Both the position numbers and the translations under genes were made by a program. From assembly GCF_039727615.1 (NCBI RefSeq), contig NZ_CP152474.1, positions 4,154,001-4,218,000 on the forward strand: a DNA stretch of 64,000 nt, written 5' to 3'. Below are positions 11,196 through 22,585 of this stretch, in pieces. Position 1 is the stretch's first letter. Every line of letters begins with the position of its first letter. Below the pieces are notes generated by a model. The model had not been told where the DNA came from and searched no databases. It saw only the letters and a list, made by a program, of their open reading frames with translations. This DNA comes from Leclercia sp. S52 (lineage in GTDB: Bacteria > Pseudomonadota > Gammaproteobacteria > Enterobacterales > Enterobacteriaceae).

Positions 11196-11849
11196 TCAGC
11201 TGGCTTTACGCTCGTGCGCCTGGCGATATGCCACCAGATCTTCGATAGTCACTACTGCCATGTTGTGCTTACCGGCAAACTCGATGCACTCCGGCGCGCG
11301 CGCCATAGAGCCATCATCATTGGTCAGTTCACAGAGCACACCGGCAGGTTTGAAACCGGCCAGGGTTACCAGGTCGATGGTCGCTTCGGTGTGGCCGCCG
11401 CGGGTCAGGACGCCGCCCGGCTGCGCGCGCAGCGGGAATACGTGGCCCGGACGATTCAGGTCAGAAGGTTTTGCGCCATCGGCAATGGCCGCACGTACGG
11501 TGGTCACGCGGTCAGCAGCAGACACACCGGTGGTCACACCGCTGGCCGCTTCGATGGTCACGGTAAAACCGGTGCCATAGGCGCTGGTGTTGTTTTCTAC
11601 CATCATCGGCAGATCCAGCTGCTTACGGCGATCTTCGGTGATACACAGGCAAACAATACCGCTGCCGTGACGGATGGTCAGCGCCATCTGCTCAACGGTC
11701 ATGGTTTCGGCGGCGAAAATCATATCGCCTTCGTTTTCACGATCTTCATCGTCAAGCACCATCACGCCGCGACCTTCGCGAAGCGCAGCAAGCGCGTGTT
11801 CTACACGGTCAGCAGAGGTGCCGAAAGAGGAAAGGAGCGTCTGATTCAT
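11196..11849 (-). CDS. ribB: 3,4-dihydroxy-2-butanone-4-phosphate synthase
   Basis: 217 aa, the E. coli length. Converts ribulose 5-phosphate to the four-carbon precursor of riboflavin, releasing formate. The acidic catalytic loop [16 protein letters not shown] is at about 33-48, RHGSGIVC follows, and the [20 protein letters not shown] block is intact. It stands alone with an FMN riboswitch about 110 bp upstream, so flavin level sets its expression. No fused GTP cyclohydrolase domain is present. Confidence 0.98.
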   Translation of the reverse strand: MNQTLLSSFGTSADRVEHALAALREGRGVMVLDDEDRENEGDMIFAAETMTVEQMALTIRHGSGIVCLCITEDRRKQLDLPMMVENNTSAYGTGFTVTIEAASGVTTGVSAADRVTTVRAAIADGAKPSDLNRPGHVFPLRAQPGGVLTRGGHTEATIDLVTLAGFKPAGVLCELTNDDGSMARAPECIEFAGKHNMAVVTIEDLVAYRQAHERKAS

Positions 11850-11956
11850 GGTAAAAAAAACCTCATTAAAATTATGGTTACCAGAATCAGGGCAGTCTTA
11901 GGAGCGCCGTAGTACGGCAAAAAAATAACGTGAGCGGGCCTCGCCCGGCTGGTTCG

Positions 11957-12104
11957 TTACTCTCTCCCATCCGGACTTTAACCGTCGGCCCCGGAATTAC
12001 ACCGGATCTGCTGACCTTTGAGTTTGCACCCAAAGCGCTCGCGGGCTTTCAACGCGAAGGTTGATTTACCGCCGGTGGGGAATTTCGCCCCGCCCTGAGA
12101 ATAA
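11957..12104 (-). promoter_or_regulatory. FMN riboswitch (RFN element) of ribB
   Basis: On the reverse strand the element opens with TCAGGGCGGGGCGAAATTCC, continues CCACCGGCGGTAAAT, and closes with GTCCGGATGGGAGAGAGTAA; these are the conserved P1-P6 blocks of the FMN aptamer. It lies in the ribB leader. In E. coli the same leader yields the small RNA SroG. FMN binding is known to reduce ribB expression. Confidence 0.95.
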
Positions 12105-12226
12105 GCGGGATAACTATAACGCTAATGATTATGTTCGGCAACGCATAAGCTTCACACAATTCTGGTTTAAGGATCGCGGTTACGCGCTACAATGGTCGTT
12201 AACACCTTTTCTTCAAGGGAACTACC

Positions 12227-12523
12227 ATGATCGACCCAAAAAAAATTGAACAACTTGCCCGCCAGGTCCATGAATCTATGCCGAAAGGCGTGCGTGAATT
12301 CGGTGATGACGTTGAGAAGAAGATCCGCCAGGTGCTGCAGTCGCAGCTGATGCGTCTGGATCTGGTCAGCCGTGAAGAATTTGACGTCCAGACGCAGGTG
12401 CTGCTGCGTACCCGCGAAAAAATCGCCCTGCTGGAGCAGCGTCTGACCGAGCTGGAAAATCGCAACATCGTTGACGAAGTGAAACCGGCCCCGGCGATCC
12501 CACCGGTGGACAACGTGGAATAA
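12227..12523 (+). CDS. ubiK: ubiquinone biosynthesis accessory factor UbiK
   Basis: 98 aa (formerly yqiC, BMFP family). An amphipathic N-terminal helix ([19 protein letters not shown]) is followed by a heptad-rich coiled coil (about 55-85, [15 protein letters not shown]), which forms trimers. UbiK binds UbiJ and aids late ubiquinone synthesis. Divergent from the ribB riboswitch and followed by its own terminator. Confidence 0.95.
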   Translation: MIDPKKIEQLARQVHESMPKGVREFGDDVEKKIRQVLQSQLMRLDLVSREEFDVQTQVLLRTREKIALLEQRLTELENRNIVDEVKPAPAIPPVDNVE

Positions 12524-12550
12524 TGCTGTAACGCCTACGAGGTAAAAGCA

Positions 12551-12576
12551 AAACGGCAACCCAGGTTGCCGTTTTT
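12551..12576. terminator. terminator after ubiK
   Basis: AAACGGCAAC-CCAG-GTTGCCGTTTTT forms a hairpin followed by T residues; A residues on the left allow use by the convergent hldE transcript too. Confidence 0.88.
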
Positions 12577-12582
12577 AATGTT

Positions 12583-12626
12583 TGCGCCCTCTCCCTGTGG
12601 GAGAGGGTTGGGGTGAGGGCATCAGC
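12583..12626. repeat. dispersed palindromic repeat, copy 2
   Basis: GCCCTCTCCCTGTGGGAGAG followed by GGTTGGGGTGAGGGCATCAG. It is the inverse orientation of the copy at 9314 and lies between the convergent ubiK and hldE. Confidence 0.8.
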
Positions 12627-12635
12627 CCGCACCAA

Positions 12636-14066
12636 CTACTGACTGTCTTTCTGGATCTTCTTAATGATTTTGGTGGTTGAACACCCGTCCTCAAAGTTGA
12701 GTACCATCACTTCCCCGCCGTTGGCCCACACCTCTTCGCTACCCGCGATCTGTTCAGGCTTGTAGTCACCGCCTTTCACCAGCAGATCCGGCAGGATCCC
12801 GGCAATCAGGCGCTGCGGCGTGTCTTCCTCGAACGAGACCACCCAGTCCACCGCTTCCAGCGCGCCGAGTACGATCATGCGCTGCTCCAGCGGATTCACC
12901 GGACGGGTCTCGCCTTTCAGGCGTTTGGTGGAGGCATCGCTGTTGACCGCCACAATCAGACGGTCGCCCAGCTTGCGCGCGTTCGCCAGATAAGAGACGT
13001 GACCCGCGTGCAGAATGTCGAACACGCCGTTGGTCATCACCACTTTCTCGCCACGCTTACGTGCGGCAGCCACCGCCACTTTTAGCTCGTCTTCGTTCAT
13101 CACACCAAAACCGGTATCGGCACGACCGCGTACCGCGTTTTCCAGCTCGATAGGCGAAACGGTAGAGGTCCCCAGCTTGCCCACCACCACGCCCGCGGCG
13201 GCGTTGGCAAAGTAGCAGGCCTCTTCCAGCGTATTACCCGCAGCCAGTGTAGCCGCCAGCACGCCGATGACCGTATCGCCGGCACCGGTGACGTCATACA
13301 CTTCCTGCGCCTGGGTCGGCATATGCAGCGGCGCTTTGCCCGGCTGCAGCAGGGTCATCCCCTGCTCGGAACGGGTCACCAGCAGCGCGGAGAAATCGAA
13401 ATCGGCGATGATCTTCATGCCGCGCTCAACGATCTCCTCTTCGGTTTTGCATTTACCCGCCACCGCTTCGAATTCGGAGAGGTTCGGCGTAAGCAGCGTC
13501 GCCCCGCGATAGCGTTCGAAATCGGTGCCTTTCGGATCGATCAGCACCGGTACGCCAGCGTTGCGGGCCAGGGCGATCATCTGCTGAACGCTGGCCAGCG
13601 CCCCTTTGGCGTAGTCGGAGAGCACCAGCGCGCCGATGTTACCCAGCGCCTGGTTGATGCGCTCGTGCAGCGGCTCCGGATCGACGCCTTCAAACCCTTC
13701 TTCAAAGTCGAGGCGGATGAGCTGCTGGTTACGCGACAGCACGCGCAGCTTGGTGATGGTCGGGTGCGTCGGGACAGAAACGAAATCACATTTGACGTTC
13801 ACATCCGCCAGCGTCTTGCTCAGCGCACGCGCGGCGTCATCAATGCCGGTCAGCCCCACCAGACGCGAATGCGCGCCGAGAGAAGCAATGTTCATCGCCA
13901 CGTTTGCCGCGCCGCCAGGACGCTCTTCAATGGTATCCACCTTCACCACCGGGACCGGGGCTTCCGGGGAAATGCGGCTGGTTGGCCCATACCAGTAGCG
14001 ATCCAGCATCACATCGCCAACCACCATAACTCCAGCACGTTCAAACTCTGGCAGTGTTACTTTCAT
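12636..14066 (-). CDS. hldE: bifunctional heptose 7-phosphate kinase / heptose 1-phosphate adenylyltransferase
   Basis: 476 aa, near the E. coli 477. Makes ADP-heptose for the LPS inner core. The N-terminal PfkB kinase domain (about 1-318) has [14 protein letters not shown] and the GAGDTVIG anion-hole motif. The C-terminal nucleotidyltransferase domain (from about 344) has [16 protein letters not shown] with its HxGH motif. It leads on the reverse strand from glnE, as in E. coli. Confidence 0.98.
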   Translation of the reverse strand: MKVTLPEFERAGVMVVGDVMLDRYWYGPTSRISPEAPVPVVKVDTIEERPGGAANVAMNIASLGAHSRLVGLTGIDDAARALSKTLADVNVKCDFVSVPTHPTITKLRVLSRNQQLIRLDFEEGFEGVDPEPLHERINQALGNIGALVLSDYAKGALASVQQMIALARNAGVPVLIDPKGTDFERYRGATLLTPNLSEFEAVAGKCKTEEEIVERGMKIIADFDFSALLVTRSEQGMTLLQPGKAPLHMPTQAQEVYDVTGAGDTVIGVLAATLAAGNTLEEACYFANAAAGVVVGKLGTSTVSPIELENAVRGRADTGFGVMNEDELKVAVAAARKRGEKVVMTNGVFDILHAGHVSYLANARKLGDRLIVAVNSDASTKRLKGETRPVNPLEQRMIVLGALEAVDWVVSFEEDTPQRLIAGILPDLLVKGGDYKPEQIAGSEEVWANGGEVMVLNFEDGCSTTKIIKKIQKDSQ

Positions 14067-14106
14067 TCCTGACTCCAGAAAGATTCACAATTTGCGCGCG
14101 ATAATA

Positions 14107-16962
14107 TCACACTTGTTTTGTTACGCACGGTTCCACCAGCCACTTCTGCCAGCAGGCCCGCACCAGCTCTCGCTCGGTGTTAAAGCAGTCGAGCGGCAGA
14201 TGGCCCGGCTGCTCCTGCAGGGCCAGGTGGTGCAACTCATCGCGCAGCGTGGTGTAAGCGCGGGTCAATGCCAGCGCCTCGTGCTCGTCCATAATGTCGT
14301 TTTGCGCCAGCAGCTCCAGAATGCGTACGTTATCCGACCAGCGGGTGAGCTTCGGCTTGCTGTGCGCGTCACGCAGCACCAGGTACTGGGTGATAAATTC
14401 AATGTCGGTAATGCCGCCTTCATCGGCTTTGATATCAAAGCGATCGCGATGTTTATTCCCCAGATGGGCGCGCATCTTCTCGCGCATCTCACGCACTTCG
14501 GTTTGCAGCGTCGGGCCCTCGCGCGTGGCGGTAAGCACGTCGCGACGAATGGTATCGAACTGCGCTTTCAGCTGCGGATCGCCATACACCACCCGGGCGC
14601 GCACCAGGGCCTGATGTTCCCAGGTCCAGGCCTCGTTCTGCTGATAATCGGCGAAGGAGTCGGTAGAGGTGACCAGCATGCCCGCCGCCCCGGACGGACG
14701 CAGTCGGGCATCCACCTCATACAGAATGCCGGACGAGGTGCGGGTGCTGAACAGGTGCATGATGCGCTGGGCGAGGCGCAGGTAGAACTGACGCCCGTCG
14801 ATCTCGCGCTCGCCGTCGGTCATCACGTCTACCGGGCAGTCGTGGAGGAAAATCAGATCCAGATCGGAGCTGTAGCCCAGCTCCCAGCCGCCCAGTTTGC
14901 CATAGCCCACCACCGCAAAGCCGCGTCCTTCGCGATCGGCCAGGTGCTTCGGCTGGCCGTAACGGGCCACCATCTGCACCCACGCCTGGTGGACCACCGC
15001 ATCGATAATCGCTTCCGCCAGCCAGGTTAAGTGATCGCTTACTTTCATTACCGGCAGCGTGCCGGAGATGTCTGCCGCCGCCACGCGCAGCAGCTGCGCC
15101 TGCTTAAACTGGCGCAGCGCCTCCAGCTGTTGCTCTTCGTCCTCTTCCGGCACGCGCAGCAGATACTGGCGCAGCTCATCGCGATAGGCGTCGGTCGCCG
15201 TCGGCTGATAAAGGGTGTTGGGATCGAGCAGCTCGTCCAGCAGCAGCGGATAGCGTGCCAGCTTGCTGGCAATCATTGGCGAAGCGGCGCAGAGGGAAAT
15301 CAGGTGCTTTAGCGCCCCGGGAAACTCGCTGAGCAGCTCCAGATAGGTCGTACGGGTGATTATCCCGCTCAGCAGCGGGGTCAGGCGCGACAGCGGCACC
15401 GGGGCATCGGCGCGGGAGCAGACGTCGCTGAGCAGGTGCGGCATCAGATGGTCCAGCACCTGGCGGCCGCGCGGGCCAATGGCGCGCTTGTTCAGCTCAA
15501 GACGGAAATCGGCAATCAGCGCCACAACCCGATGGCGATCCTCATCGCTGAGGTGGGTCAGCACCGGGGTGGTGTCGTCCTCCTGCAGCGCATCCTGCCA
15601 CAGCTCGCGCCAGTGCTCAGACAGCTCATCCTCCTGGGATTCGCTCTCATCGTCGCCGATCAGGTCGTTAAAAATACGTCGCACCGCGGCCATATGGGCA
15701 TCCAGCGCGTCGGTCAGGGCCTGCCAGTCGTCCACGCGCATTCCCCAGGCGAGGCGGGCACGGTTAAGCTCATCCCCTGGCAGGGTCTGGGTTTGTTCGT
15801 CATTGATGCTCTGGAGCAGATTTTCCAGCCGCCGTAAAAAGAGGTAGGCCTCGCGTAGGATACGGTCATCGCCTTCCGGCAGCAGGTGCAGCTGGGCGAT
15901 GGCGGCCAGAGTTGGCAGCAGGGAGCGGGACTGCAGCGAAGGCTCGCGCCCGCCGCGGATCAGCTGGAAGACCTGGACGATAAACTCGATCTCGCGGATG
16001 CCGCCCGCCCCCAGCTTGATGTTGTCTTTCAGGCCGCGACGACGCACTTCCCGGGCAATCATCCCTTTCATGTTACGCAGCGACTGGATGACGCTGAAAT
16101 CAATGTAGCGACGGAAGACGAACGGGCGCAGCATGGCGCGCAGCTCGTTGGCATAGGCATCGCCGGTATCGCCCATGATCCGCGCCTTCACCATCGCGTA
16201 GCGTTCCCAGTCGCGCCCCTGCTCCTGGTAATAATCTTCCAGCGCGGCAAAGCTCAGCACCAGCGGGCCGCTGTCGCCGAACGGACGCAGGCGCATATCC
16301 ACCCGGTAGACAAAGCCGTCCTGGGTGGGTTGATCCAGGGCCTTAATCAGCCGCTGCCCCAGCCGGGTGAAGAACTGGGCATTATCCAGCTCGCGACGTC
16401 CGCCGCGGGTGGCCCCCTTCTCCGGCCAGGCGAAGATCAGGTCGATGTCCGAGGAAAAATTAAGTTCGCCGCCGCCCAGTTTGCCCATGCCTAAAATCAG
16501 CAGCGGCTGCGGGGTGCCGTCTTCACTGCACGGCGTACCCCATTCGCGGCAGCAGGCGTCGTACAGCCAGTCGCGGGCGGCGACAATCAGCGTCTCCGCC
16601 AGGTGACTTAGCTGCTGCAACGTGCTCTCTTCACTCGCCAGCATCAGCGCCTGCGCCCAGGCGATGCGCACCATCACCCGACGGCGGAACTGGCGCAGCG
16701 CACGCATCAGCGCGGCTTCATCGCTGATTTCGGCCAGCGCGTCCTGTAGCCACTGCGCGTAGTGCTGCCACTCGTCCGCCTGGGGCGGCGAAGCCTCAAG
16801 CTCGGCCTGCCAGTCAGGATGGGCGGTGACGCTCTCCTGCACAAAGTCGCTGAAGGTCAGCACCTGCCGGGCCTGCTCGCTTAATGACGAGGCGGGTAAT
16901 GCTTCCGGCAGACGCTCACATACCGTCTGCCACTGCTGCTGTAAGGGTGAAGAAAGCGGCAT
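14107..16962 (-). CDS. glnE: bifunctional glutamine synthetase adenylyltransferase/deadenylase
   Basis: 951 aa (E. coli 946). Controls GlnA activity in response to PII and glutamine. Two nucleotidyltransferase domains are visible, each with a GG...S-D-x-D site: [15 protein letters not shown] at about 163-177 (deadenylase, N-terminal) and [15 protein letters not shown] near 690 (adenylylase, C-terminal). Downstream of ygiF by 21 bp and upstream of hldE by 40 bp, forming the conserved ygiF-glnE-hldE operon. Confidence 0.98.
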   Translation of the reverse strand: MPLSSPLQQQWQTVCERLPEALPASSLSEQARQVLTFSDFVQESVTAHPDWQAELEASPPQADEWQHYAQWLQDALAEISDEAALMRALRQFRRRVMVRIAWAQALMLASEESTLQQLSHLAETLIVAARDWLYDACCREWGTPCSEDGTPQPLLILGMGKLGGGELNFSSDIDLIFAWPEKGATRGGRRELDNAQFFTRLGQRLIKALDQPTQDGFVYRVDMRLRPFGDSGPLVLSFAALEDYYQEQGRDWERYAMVKARIMGDTGDAYANELRAMLRPFVFRRYIDFSVIQSLRNMKGMIAREVRRRGLKDNIKLGAGGIREIEFIVQVFQLIRGGREPSLQSRSLLPTLAAIAQLHLLPEGDDRILREAYLFLRRLENLLQSINDEQTQTLPGDELNRARLAWGMRVDDWQALTDALDAHMAAVRRIFNDLIGDDESESQEDELSEHWRELWQDALQEDDTTPVLTHLSDEDRHRVVALIADFRLELNKRAIGPRGRQVLDHLMPHLLSDVCSRADAPVPLSRLTPLLSGIITRTTYLELLSEFPGALKHLISLCAASPMIASKLARYPLLLDELLDPNTLYQPTATDAYRDELRQYLLRVPEEDEEQQLEALRQFKQAQLLRVAAADISGTLPVMKVSDHLTWLAEAIIDAVVHQAWVQMVARYGQPKHLADREGRGFAVVGYGKLGGWELGYSSDLDLIFLHDCPVDVMTDGEREIDGRQFYLRLAQRIMHLFSTRTSSGILYEVDARLRPSGAAGMLVTSTDSFADYQQNEAWTWEHQALVRARVVYGDPQLKAQFDTIRRDVLTATREGPTLQTEVREMREKMRAHLGNKHRDRFDIKADEGGITDIEFITQYLVLRDAHSKPKLTRWSDNVRILELLAQNDIMDEHEALALTRAYTTLRDELHHLALQEQPGHLPLDCFNTERELVRACWQKWLVEPCVTKQV

Positions 16963-16983
16963 TATAGGGGTTCCTTGCCTGCG

Positions 16984-18285
16984 TTAACGTTTTCCGCTGT
17001 GCAGCCAGAATGGCTCCTGCGAAATGGCTTCGTTGCGGAAATGCTCAATTTCAATGTGCTGGCGGGTCTTGATGGCATACAGCAGCCCTTGCCAGTTCTC
17101 CAGCCATGCGCGGGCGACCGGGCCGTCATAGGCCCCTGCCAGCAGCAGAATGCTGTCGACGTTGCGCGCCAGACGGATCAGCTGATCGCCGTACTGATCG
17201 CCCAGCGGATGTCCGAAAATGGTTTTCAGCTCAGCGGCGTGGCGGGACAGATGGATATCGGCAAAACGCTTGAAGTTTTCCGCCATTTTGGTCTCCCCCT
17301 TCGCGTCAAGGAAGCTGCGCCAGCCGTGGCTCACCAGGAACTCGGTCAACGCCAGCTTCGCGGTGGCGGTTTGCGGGCTGTAGACCGCCGTCTCGGCAGA
17401 GACGTCAGAAGCCATCAGGGCGTCGGCCTGGGTCAGCAGATCGCGTAAGTGAGCACTCGCTTTACGCGGCACAATGCCGCCGAACAGCGTCAGACTGTGA
17501 CGCACCAGCGCCATCGCCGCCAGCACATGATCTTTTGCGCCTTTTACGCCGCGGATCCACAGCTCTTCGTGGTACTGCCACTGGCTCAGGGCCAGCTCCA
17601 GCGAGGCTTCAAAGCCCTGCTCGACCGAGGATTTCGGCGCGAGGCGCAGAATGTCGGTAGGTTTCAGCATGCGCGGGGCATTGCCCTGGGCCAGATGATA
17701 GCCGCGGGCGGCCTTGCTCAGGCTCCCCTGACGCAGACCGCTCTGCGACACCAGCTTGCGGGCCAACTTCAGCACATCATCGGCGTGACCTTCCAGCAGC
17801 TCAAGCTCCAGCTCGCAGATCGGCTCCTGGAACTCACCGGCTTTCACCTCCCCCAGGTCGAGGGCGATTTCGATCCGGCTTTTCCCTTCGTTCACCAGCC
17901 ACTTCTCGCGCCAGAAATCGGTGCTGAACAGCGGGCTGACGCTCTCCGCCAGCCCGTCTGGCAGCCCGCCTTCCGGCCACACTTCCGCCGGGAAGCGCGC
18001 CAGCTCCAGCTCGGGCTGGCTGATATCGATGTTGTATTCCGGGCGCTGATGCAGGCCGCCGACCACGCGACCGCCGATTTTCATGGTCATCTCATAACGC
18101 CCGTCCACGCCGCGGATGCGCAGCCCACGGTCATGACGGCGCAGCCACAGGTCCTGCGTTTCGTAATAGATGTTGAGCAGTTGTACCGGCGCATGGTGCT
18201 CGCCGGTCAGCTGATGCAGATGGTTTCGCAGCGCGTCAACGCTGCCGCTTTCAACGATAAACTTTAATTCGATTTCCTGAGCCAT
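16984..18285 (-). CDS. ygiF: inorganic triphosphatase YgiF (CYTH-CHAD)
   Basis: 433 aa, the E. coli length. Hydrolyses tripolyphosphate. The N-terminal CYTH domain opens with MAQEIELKF (the ExExK motif is EIELK) and carries charged strands such as DRGLRIRG and EMTMKIGG. The C-terminal half is a CHAD domain of helices rich in His, Arg and Lys (VLAAMALVRHSLTLFGG; SHGWRSFL), thought to bind polyphosphate. First gene of the ygiF-glnE-hldE operon. Confidence 0.96.
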   Translation of the reverse strand: MAQEIELKFIVESGSVDALRNHLHQLTGEHHAPVQLLNIYYETQDLWLRRHDRGLRIRGVDGRYEMTMKIGGRVVGGLHQRPEYNIDISQPELELARFPAEVWPEGGLPDGLAESVSPLFSTDFWREKWLVNEGKSRIEIALDLGEVKAGEFQEPICELELELLEGHADDVLKLARKLVSQSGLRQGSLSKAARGYHLAQGNAPRMLKPTDILRLAPKSSVEQGFEASLELALSQWQYHEELWIRGVKGAKDHVLAAMALVRHSLTLFGGIVPRKASAHLRDLLTQADALMASDVSAETAVYSPQTATAKLALTEFLVSHGWRSFLDAKGETKMAENFKRFADIHLSRHAAELKTIFGHPLGDQYGDQLIRLARNVDSILLLAGAYDGPVARAWLENWQGLLYAIKTRQHIEIEHFRNEAISQEPFWLHSGKR

Positions 18286-18523
18286 GGCCTTGTTCTTTTG
18301 ATTGCGACTTCGTGGGGTAAATTACGGCGAACTTACTCGCCACTTTTTTGTCAGTAGATAGTATTTTGCGCCAGATTGCCACGCAATGGGCAATTTGACG
18401 GGCGTAAAGTTTGCTACAGTGGCCAACAGAGCACAGAGGATTCCGAATGCTGACGAATCCTTTGAGCCTGAAGACTGTTTCCACTAATATCGTTCCACTT
18501 TTTATGAAAATAACGACTGCCTG

Positions 18524-19144
18524 ATGCCTAAATTACGCCTGATCGGACTGACATTACTTGCCTTAAGCGCCGCGACCGTGGTCCACGCAGAAGAGAAGCG
18601 CTACGTTTCTGACGAACTGAACACCTGGGTACGCAGTGGTCCGGGTGACAATTATCGCCTCGTGGGTACGATTAATGCCGGCGAGGAAGTGGTGCTGTTG
18701 CAGAGCAACGCGGAATCCAACTATGGCCAGGTGCGCGACAGCAGCGGCCGTACCGCCTGGATCCCCCTGAAAGAGCTTAGCACCGACCCGAGCCTGCGCA
18801 CCCGCGTGCCGGATCTGGAAAACCAGGTTAAAACCCTGACTGACAAGCTGACCAATATCGACGCCACCTGGAACCAGCGCACTGCTGAAATGCAGCAGAA
18901 AGTGGCCCAGAGCGACGGGGTGATCAACGGTCTCAAAGATGAGAACCAGAAGCTGAAGAACGAGCTGATCGTCGCCCAGAAAAAGGTGAGCGCGGCCAAC
19001 CTGCAGCTGGATGACAAACAGCGCACCATCATCATGCAGTGGTTTATGTATGGCGGCGGCGTGCTGGGCATGGGTCTGCTGCTGGGTCTGGTACTGCCAC
19101 ATCTGGTGCCGAGCCGTAAACGTAAAGACCGTTGGATGAACTAA
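18524..19144 (+). CDS. ygiM: SH3 domain protein YgiM (TIGR04211 family)
   Basis: 206 aa. Sec signal peptide cleaved near VHAEE (about 22). A bacterial SH3 domain follows ([19 protein letters not shown]...). Then comes a coiled coil of about 70 residues (about 95-165) and a C-terminal membrane segment ([18 protein letters not shown]) with a basic tail (RKRKDR). So it should sit in the inner membrane facing the periplasm. Function unknown. Divergent from ygiF, followed by cca, as in E. coli. Confidence 0.92.
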   Translation: MPKLRLIGLTLLALSAATVVHAEEKRYVSDELNTWVRSGPGDNYRLVGTINAGEEVVLLQSNAESNYGQVRDSSGRTAWIPLKELSTDPSLRTRVPDLENQVKTLTDKLTNIDATWNQRTAEMQQKVAQSDGVINGLKDENQKLKNELIVAQKKVSAANLQLDDKQRTIIMQWFMYGGGVLGMGLLLGLVLPHLVPSRKRKDRWMN

Positions 19145-19205
19145 GTCGCCATCTCTGCCACACTTACGTATTATTTTACCAATATTTGATACGGGAGAGT
19201 GTGGC

Positions 19206-20448
19206 GTGAAGATTTATCTGGTCGGTGGTGCGGTTCGTGATGCGTTGTTAGGTCTGCCGGTCAAAGATAAAGACTGGGTGGTGGTGGGAGCCACCCCTCA
19301 GGCAATGCTCGACGCGGGTTACCAGCAGGTAGGCCGCGATTTCCCTGTGTTTCTGCACCCGCAAAGCCGCGAGGAGTACGCTCTGGCGCGTACCGAGCGT
19401 AAATCCGGCGTTGGCTATACCGGGTTTATCTGCCATGCCGACCCTGATGTCACCCTCGAAGACGATTTGCAGCGCCGCGATCTGACCATCAATGCCCTCG
19501 CGCAGGATGAAAACGGTCATATCGTCGATGCGTACGGCGGTAAACAGGATCTACAAAACCGCATCCTGCGCCATGTTTCCCCCCGCTTTCTCGGAAGATC
19601 CGCTCCGCGTACTGCGCGTGGCGCGCTTTGCTGCCCGCTATGCCCATCTGAGCTTCCGCATCGCCGACGAAACCCTGGCGCTGATGACGGCGATGACCGA
19701 CGCGGGCGAGCTGGAACACCTCACCCCGGAGCGGGTGTGGAAAGAGACCGAAAATGCGCTCACCACCCGCAATCCGCAGGTTTACTTCCAGGTGCTGCGC
19801 GACTGCGGGGCGCTCAAAGTGCTGTTCCCGGAAGTGGATGCCCTGTTCGGCGTACCTGCCCCGGCGAAGTGGCACCCGGAGATTGATACCGGCATCCATA
19901 CCCTGATGACCTTAAGCATGGCGGCGATGCTCAGCCCGGAGGTGGACGTGCGCTTTGCCACCCTGTGTCACGACCTCGGCAAGGGCTTAACGCCGCCCGA
20001 ACTCTGGCCGCGCCATCATGGCCACGGCCCGGCGGGCGTCAGGCTGGTAGAAAAAGTCTGTCAGCGCATGCGGGTGCCGAACGAGATCCGCGATCTGGCG
20101 AAGCTGGTCGCCGAGTTCCATGACCTGATCCACACCTTCCCGATCCTCAAGCCGGCCACCATCGTCAAGCTGTTCGACAGCATTGACGCCTGGCGCAAGC
20201 CGCAGCGCGTGGAGCAAATCGCCTTAACCAGCGAAGCCGACGTACGCGGACGCACCGGGTTTGAAGCCAGCGATTATCCGCAGGGGCGATTGCTGCGTGA
20301 AGCCTGGGAGGTGGCGAAAGCCGTGCCGACCCAGGCGGTGATCCAGGCTGGATTCAAAGGGCCAGAGATTCGGGAAGAGTTAACAAAACGGCGGATTCAG
20401 GCGGTAGCGGACTGGAAGGAACAGCGTTGCCCTCAGCCGAAAGACTGA
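19206..20448 (+). pseudogene. cca: cca, CCA-adding enzyme, frameshifted by one extra C
   Basis: Multifunctional tRNA nucleotidyltransferase/phosphohydrolase that adds or repairs the 3' CCA of tRNAs. The first frame gives [20 protein letters not shown], the GGxxRD nucleotidyltransferase motif and [10 protein letters not shown]. It goes out of frame at a run of six C (19579-19584). Reading resumes one frame over at [18 protein letters not shown] and continues through the HD domain ([17 protein letters not shown]) to 20448. Removing one C gives a 413 aa protein, almost the E. coli length (412). Cca matters for normal growth, and everything else is conserved, so I think this is a sequencing over-call and the gene is intact. 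Confidence 0.93.
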
Positions 20449-20453
20449 GGGCA
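20428..20453. terminator. bidirectional terminator at the cca/uppP junction
   Basis: TGCCCTCAG and CTGAGGGCA pair across CCGAAAGA. The stem overlaps the last codons of cca and lies just beyond the convergent uppP stop; the flanking T-tract is weak. Confidence 0.65.
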
Positions 20454-20461
20454 GTCGGTCA

Positions 20462-21283
20462 TCAGAAGAAGACCACGTAGACCGCGGCCGCCATGATAAA
20501 GCGATAGATGGCGAACGGGATAAACGAAATGCGCTTGATCAGCTGCAGGAAGGTTTTGATGGCAATCAGCGCCACGATAAAGGCGGTGATAAAGCCCACG
20601 GCAAACATCGGGATGTCGCCTGCGGTCAGGAAGTGGTAGCTCTTGTAGAGATCGAGCGCGGTCGCCCCCATCATCATCGGCACCGCCAGCAGGAACGAGA
20701 ACTCAGAGGCCGCATAGCGGCTCACGCCCATCAGCATCCCGCCTGAAATCGTCGCCCCGGAGCGGGAGAAGCCCGGCCACAGCGCCAGACACTGGAAGCA
20801 GCCAATCATAAACGCCTGGCGGTAGGTCATATCATCCAGACCCGGCGCGCGCGGCTCTTTTGGCTTCAGCAGCTCAGCGGCAATCAGCAGCACGCCACCG
20901 ACCACCAGCGCGTACATCACGTTAATCGGGTTAAACAGCGATTTGATCGTGTCGTGCAACACCAGACCCAGCACCACCGCCGGGATCATCCCGAGCAGAA
21001 TGTGCAGCAGGGTCAACCGCCCTTTGCCGGAGCCTTCGTGCGGCGGATGACCAAAGTGAATGCCAATCAGCCCGAACAGGCGGCGCCAGAACATCACCAC
21101 CACCGCCAGAATGGATCCTAACTGGATCACCACCTCAAAGGTTTTCGCCGTTTCGCCTTCAAACCCCAGCAGATGGCCAACAATAATCATATGGCCCGTA
21201 CTGGAAACCGGCAAAAACTCTGTCAATCCTTCGACCACACCCAGTATTGCTGCCACCAGCAGGGAGTGCATATCGCTCATCAA
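20462..21283 (-). CDS. uppP: undecaprenyl-diphosphate phosphatase
   Basis: 273 aa (also bacA; E. coli length). Integral membrane enzyme that recycles the peptidoglycan carrier lipid and can confer bacitracin resistance. The conserved [16 protein letters not shown] motif is at about 19-34 and the second active-site motif GFSRSG at about 171-176. Eight hydrophobic segments fit the family. Downstream of folB on the reverse strand, with a terminator between. Confidence 0.98.
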   Translation of the reverse strand: MMSDMHSLLVAAILGVVEGLTEFLPVSSTGHMIIVGHLLGFEGETAKTFEVVIQLGSILAVVVMFWRRLFGLIGIHFGHPPHEGSGKGRLTLLHILLGMIPAVVLGLVLHDTIKSLFNPINVMYALVVGGVLLIAAELLKPKEPRAPGLDDMTYRQAFMIGCFQCLALWPGFSRSGATISGGMLMGVSRYAASEFSFLLAVPMMMGATALDLYKSYHFLTAGDIPMFAVGFITAFIVALIAIKTFLQLIKRISFIPFAIYRFIMAAAVYVVFF

Positions 21284-21302
21284 TAAACCCCTAAAAAGAC
21301 AG

Positions 21303-21330
21303 AAAAAACGGTTTACCCGAAAGGTAACCG
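21303..21330 (-). terminator. terminator after folB
   Basis: On the reverse strand CGGTTACC-TTTC-GGGTAAACCG is followed by TTTTTT, an intrinsic terminator for folB in front of uppP. Confidence 0.75.
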
Positions 21331-21385
21331 CAGAAGGAACAGCTGTAAGACTGATTTAACAGGAATTGGTTTAACTATTATACCG

Positions 21386-21754
21386 TTAAATGTTTCCTTT
21401 CAGATTTTGGCTACGCTCAATAATAACGCCCACATTGGCCGCCCGCGCCACCGCGCCCGGCTTGCTGACTTTGATGCGCACCCAAGGGGAATTAAAGCGG
21501 CTAAGCAGCAGTTCCGCCACCTCTTCCGCCACGCGCTCCACCAGCGCAAAACGCTGGCCTTCCACGTGGCTGATGACGGTTTCACTGACGTCGGCATAGC
21601 TCAGACAGTCGTTCACATCATCGCTTTTCGCGGCGGCGACGTTATCCCAGCCCATTTCGATATCGAACACTAACTTCTGCTCGATGGTCTGTTCCCAGTC
21701 ATACACCCCGATAGTGGTGATTACCGAAAGTTGCTCTATAAATACTATATCCAT
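21386..21754 (-). CDS. folB: dihydroneopterin aldolase
   Basis: 122 aa, the E. coli length. Cleaves (and epimerises) 7,8-dihydroneopterin in folate synthesis. [21 protein letters not shown], with the catalytic-region [15 protein letters not shown] and the C-terminal [11 protein letters not shown], matches the family. I start at ATG 21754; a GTG one codon upstream is less likely. Divergent from plsY. Confidence 0.97.
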   Translation of the reverse strand: MDIVFIEQLSVITTIGVYDWEQTIEQKLVFDIEMGWDNVAAAKSDDVNDCLSYADVSETVISHVEGQRFALVERVAEEVAELLLSRFNSPWVRIKVSKPGAVARAANVGVIIERSQNLKGNI

Positions 21755-21861
21755 CACGACCTGCCTGGTTTTTGGCTAAACCGGATACCACTCCCGGCGA
21801 ATTATGCGTATTATCCACAGATGCTAAGTACAAAACGATATTTTCAAAACGGAACAGCGTT

Positions 21862-22476
21862 ATGAGTGCAATCGCGCCTGGAATGATCCTCCTCGCCTAC
21901 CTTTGCGGCTCAATTTCCAGCGCCATTCTGGTCTGCCGTATCGCCGGGTTACCTGACCCACGCGAGAGTGGTTCCGGGAATCCGGGGGCGACCAATGTAC
22001 TACGAATTGGCGGCAAAGGAGCAGCCGTAGCGGTTCTGATTTTTGACGTCCTGAAAGGCATGCTGCCCGTCTGGGGCGCGTATGCGCTGGGCGTGACGCC
22101 ATTCTGGCTGGGGCTGATTGCCATTGCCGCCTGTCTGGGCCACATCTGGCCGGTATTCTTCGGTTTCAAAGGCGGTAAAGGCGTGGCCACCGCATTTGGT
22201 GCCATTGCCCCTATTGGCTGGGATCTCACCGGCGTGATGGCCGGCACCTGGCTGCTCAGCGTGTTGCTCAGCGGTTACTCTTCACTTGGCGCCATCGTCA
22301 GCGCGCTGATTGCCCCGTTTTACGTCTGGTGGTTCAAACCCCAGTTCACCTTCCCGGTGTCGATGCTCTCCTGCCTGATCCTGCTGCGTCATCATGACAA
22401 CATCCAGCGCCTGTGGCGTCGTCAGGAGACTAAGATCTGGGCGCGGTTAAAACGGAAGAAGAAAGAGACGCGGTAG
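21862..22476 (+). CDS. plsY: glycerol-3-phosphate acyltransferase PlsY
   Basis: 204 aa. Inner membrane enzyme that transfers acyl groups from acyl-phosphate to glycerol 3-phosphate, the first step of phospholipid synthesis. The three PlsY motifs are visible: [10 protein letters not shown] (about 37-46), a [19 protein letters not shown] block (about 97-115), and a final conserved loop. ATG at 21862 ([10 protein letters not shown]) matches E. coli; an upstream in-frame start at 21772 would reach into the folB promoter region and was rejected. Confidence 0.97.
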   Translation: MSAIAPGMILLAYLCGSISSAILVCRIAGLPDPRESGSGNPGATNVLRIGGKGAAVAVLIFDVLKGMLPVWGAYALGVTPFWLGLIAIAACLGHIWPVFFGFKGGKGVATAFGAIAPIGWDLTGVMAGTWLLSVLLSGYSSLGAIVSALIAPFYVWWFKPQFTFPVSMLSCLILLRHHDNIQRLWRRQETKIWARLKRKKKETR

Positions 22477-22585
22477 CGCCCCTTCGCCTTCCCCCCTTAG
22501 TTATGCCTTATAACCAAATGTGATTTAGATCGTTTTCTTGCTGTGAGTACTCTTTTTGTTCGTACAGCCAACACAACATAAGAAA

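Noticed and set aside
13323..14072. Plus-strand frame of about 249 codons opposite hldE
   Set aside because: Antisense shadow of a conserved gene.
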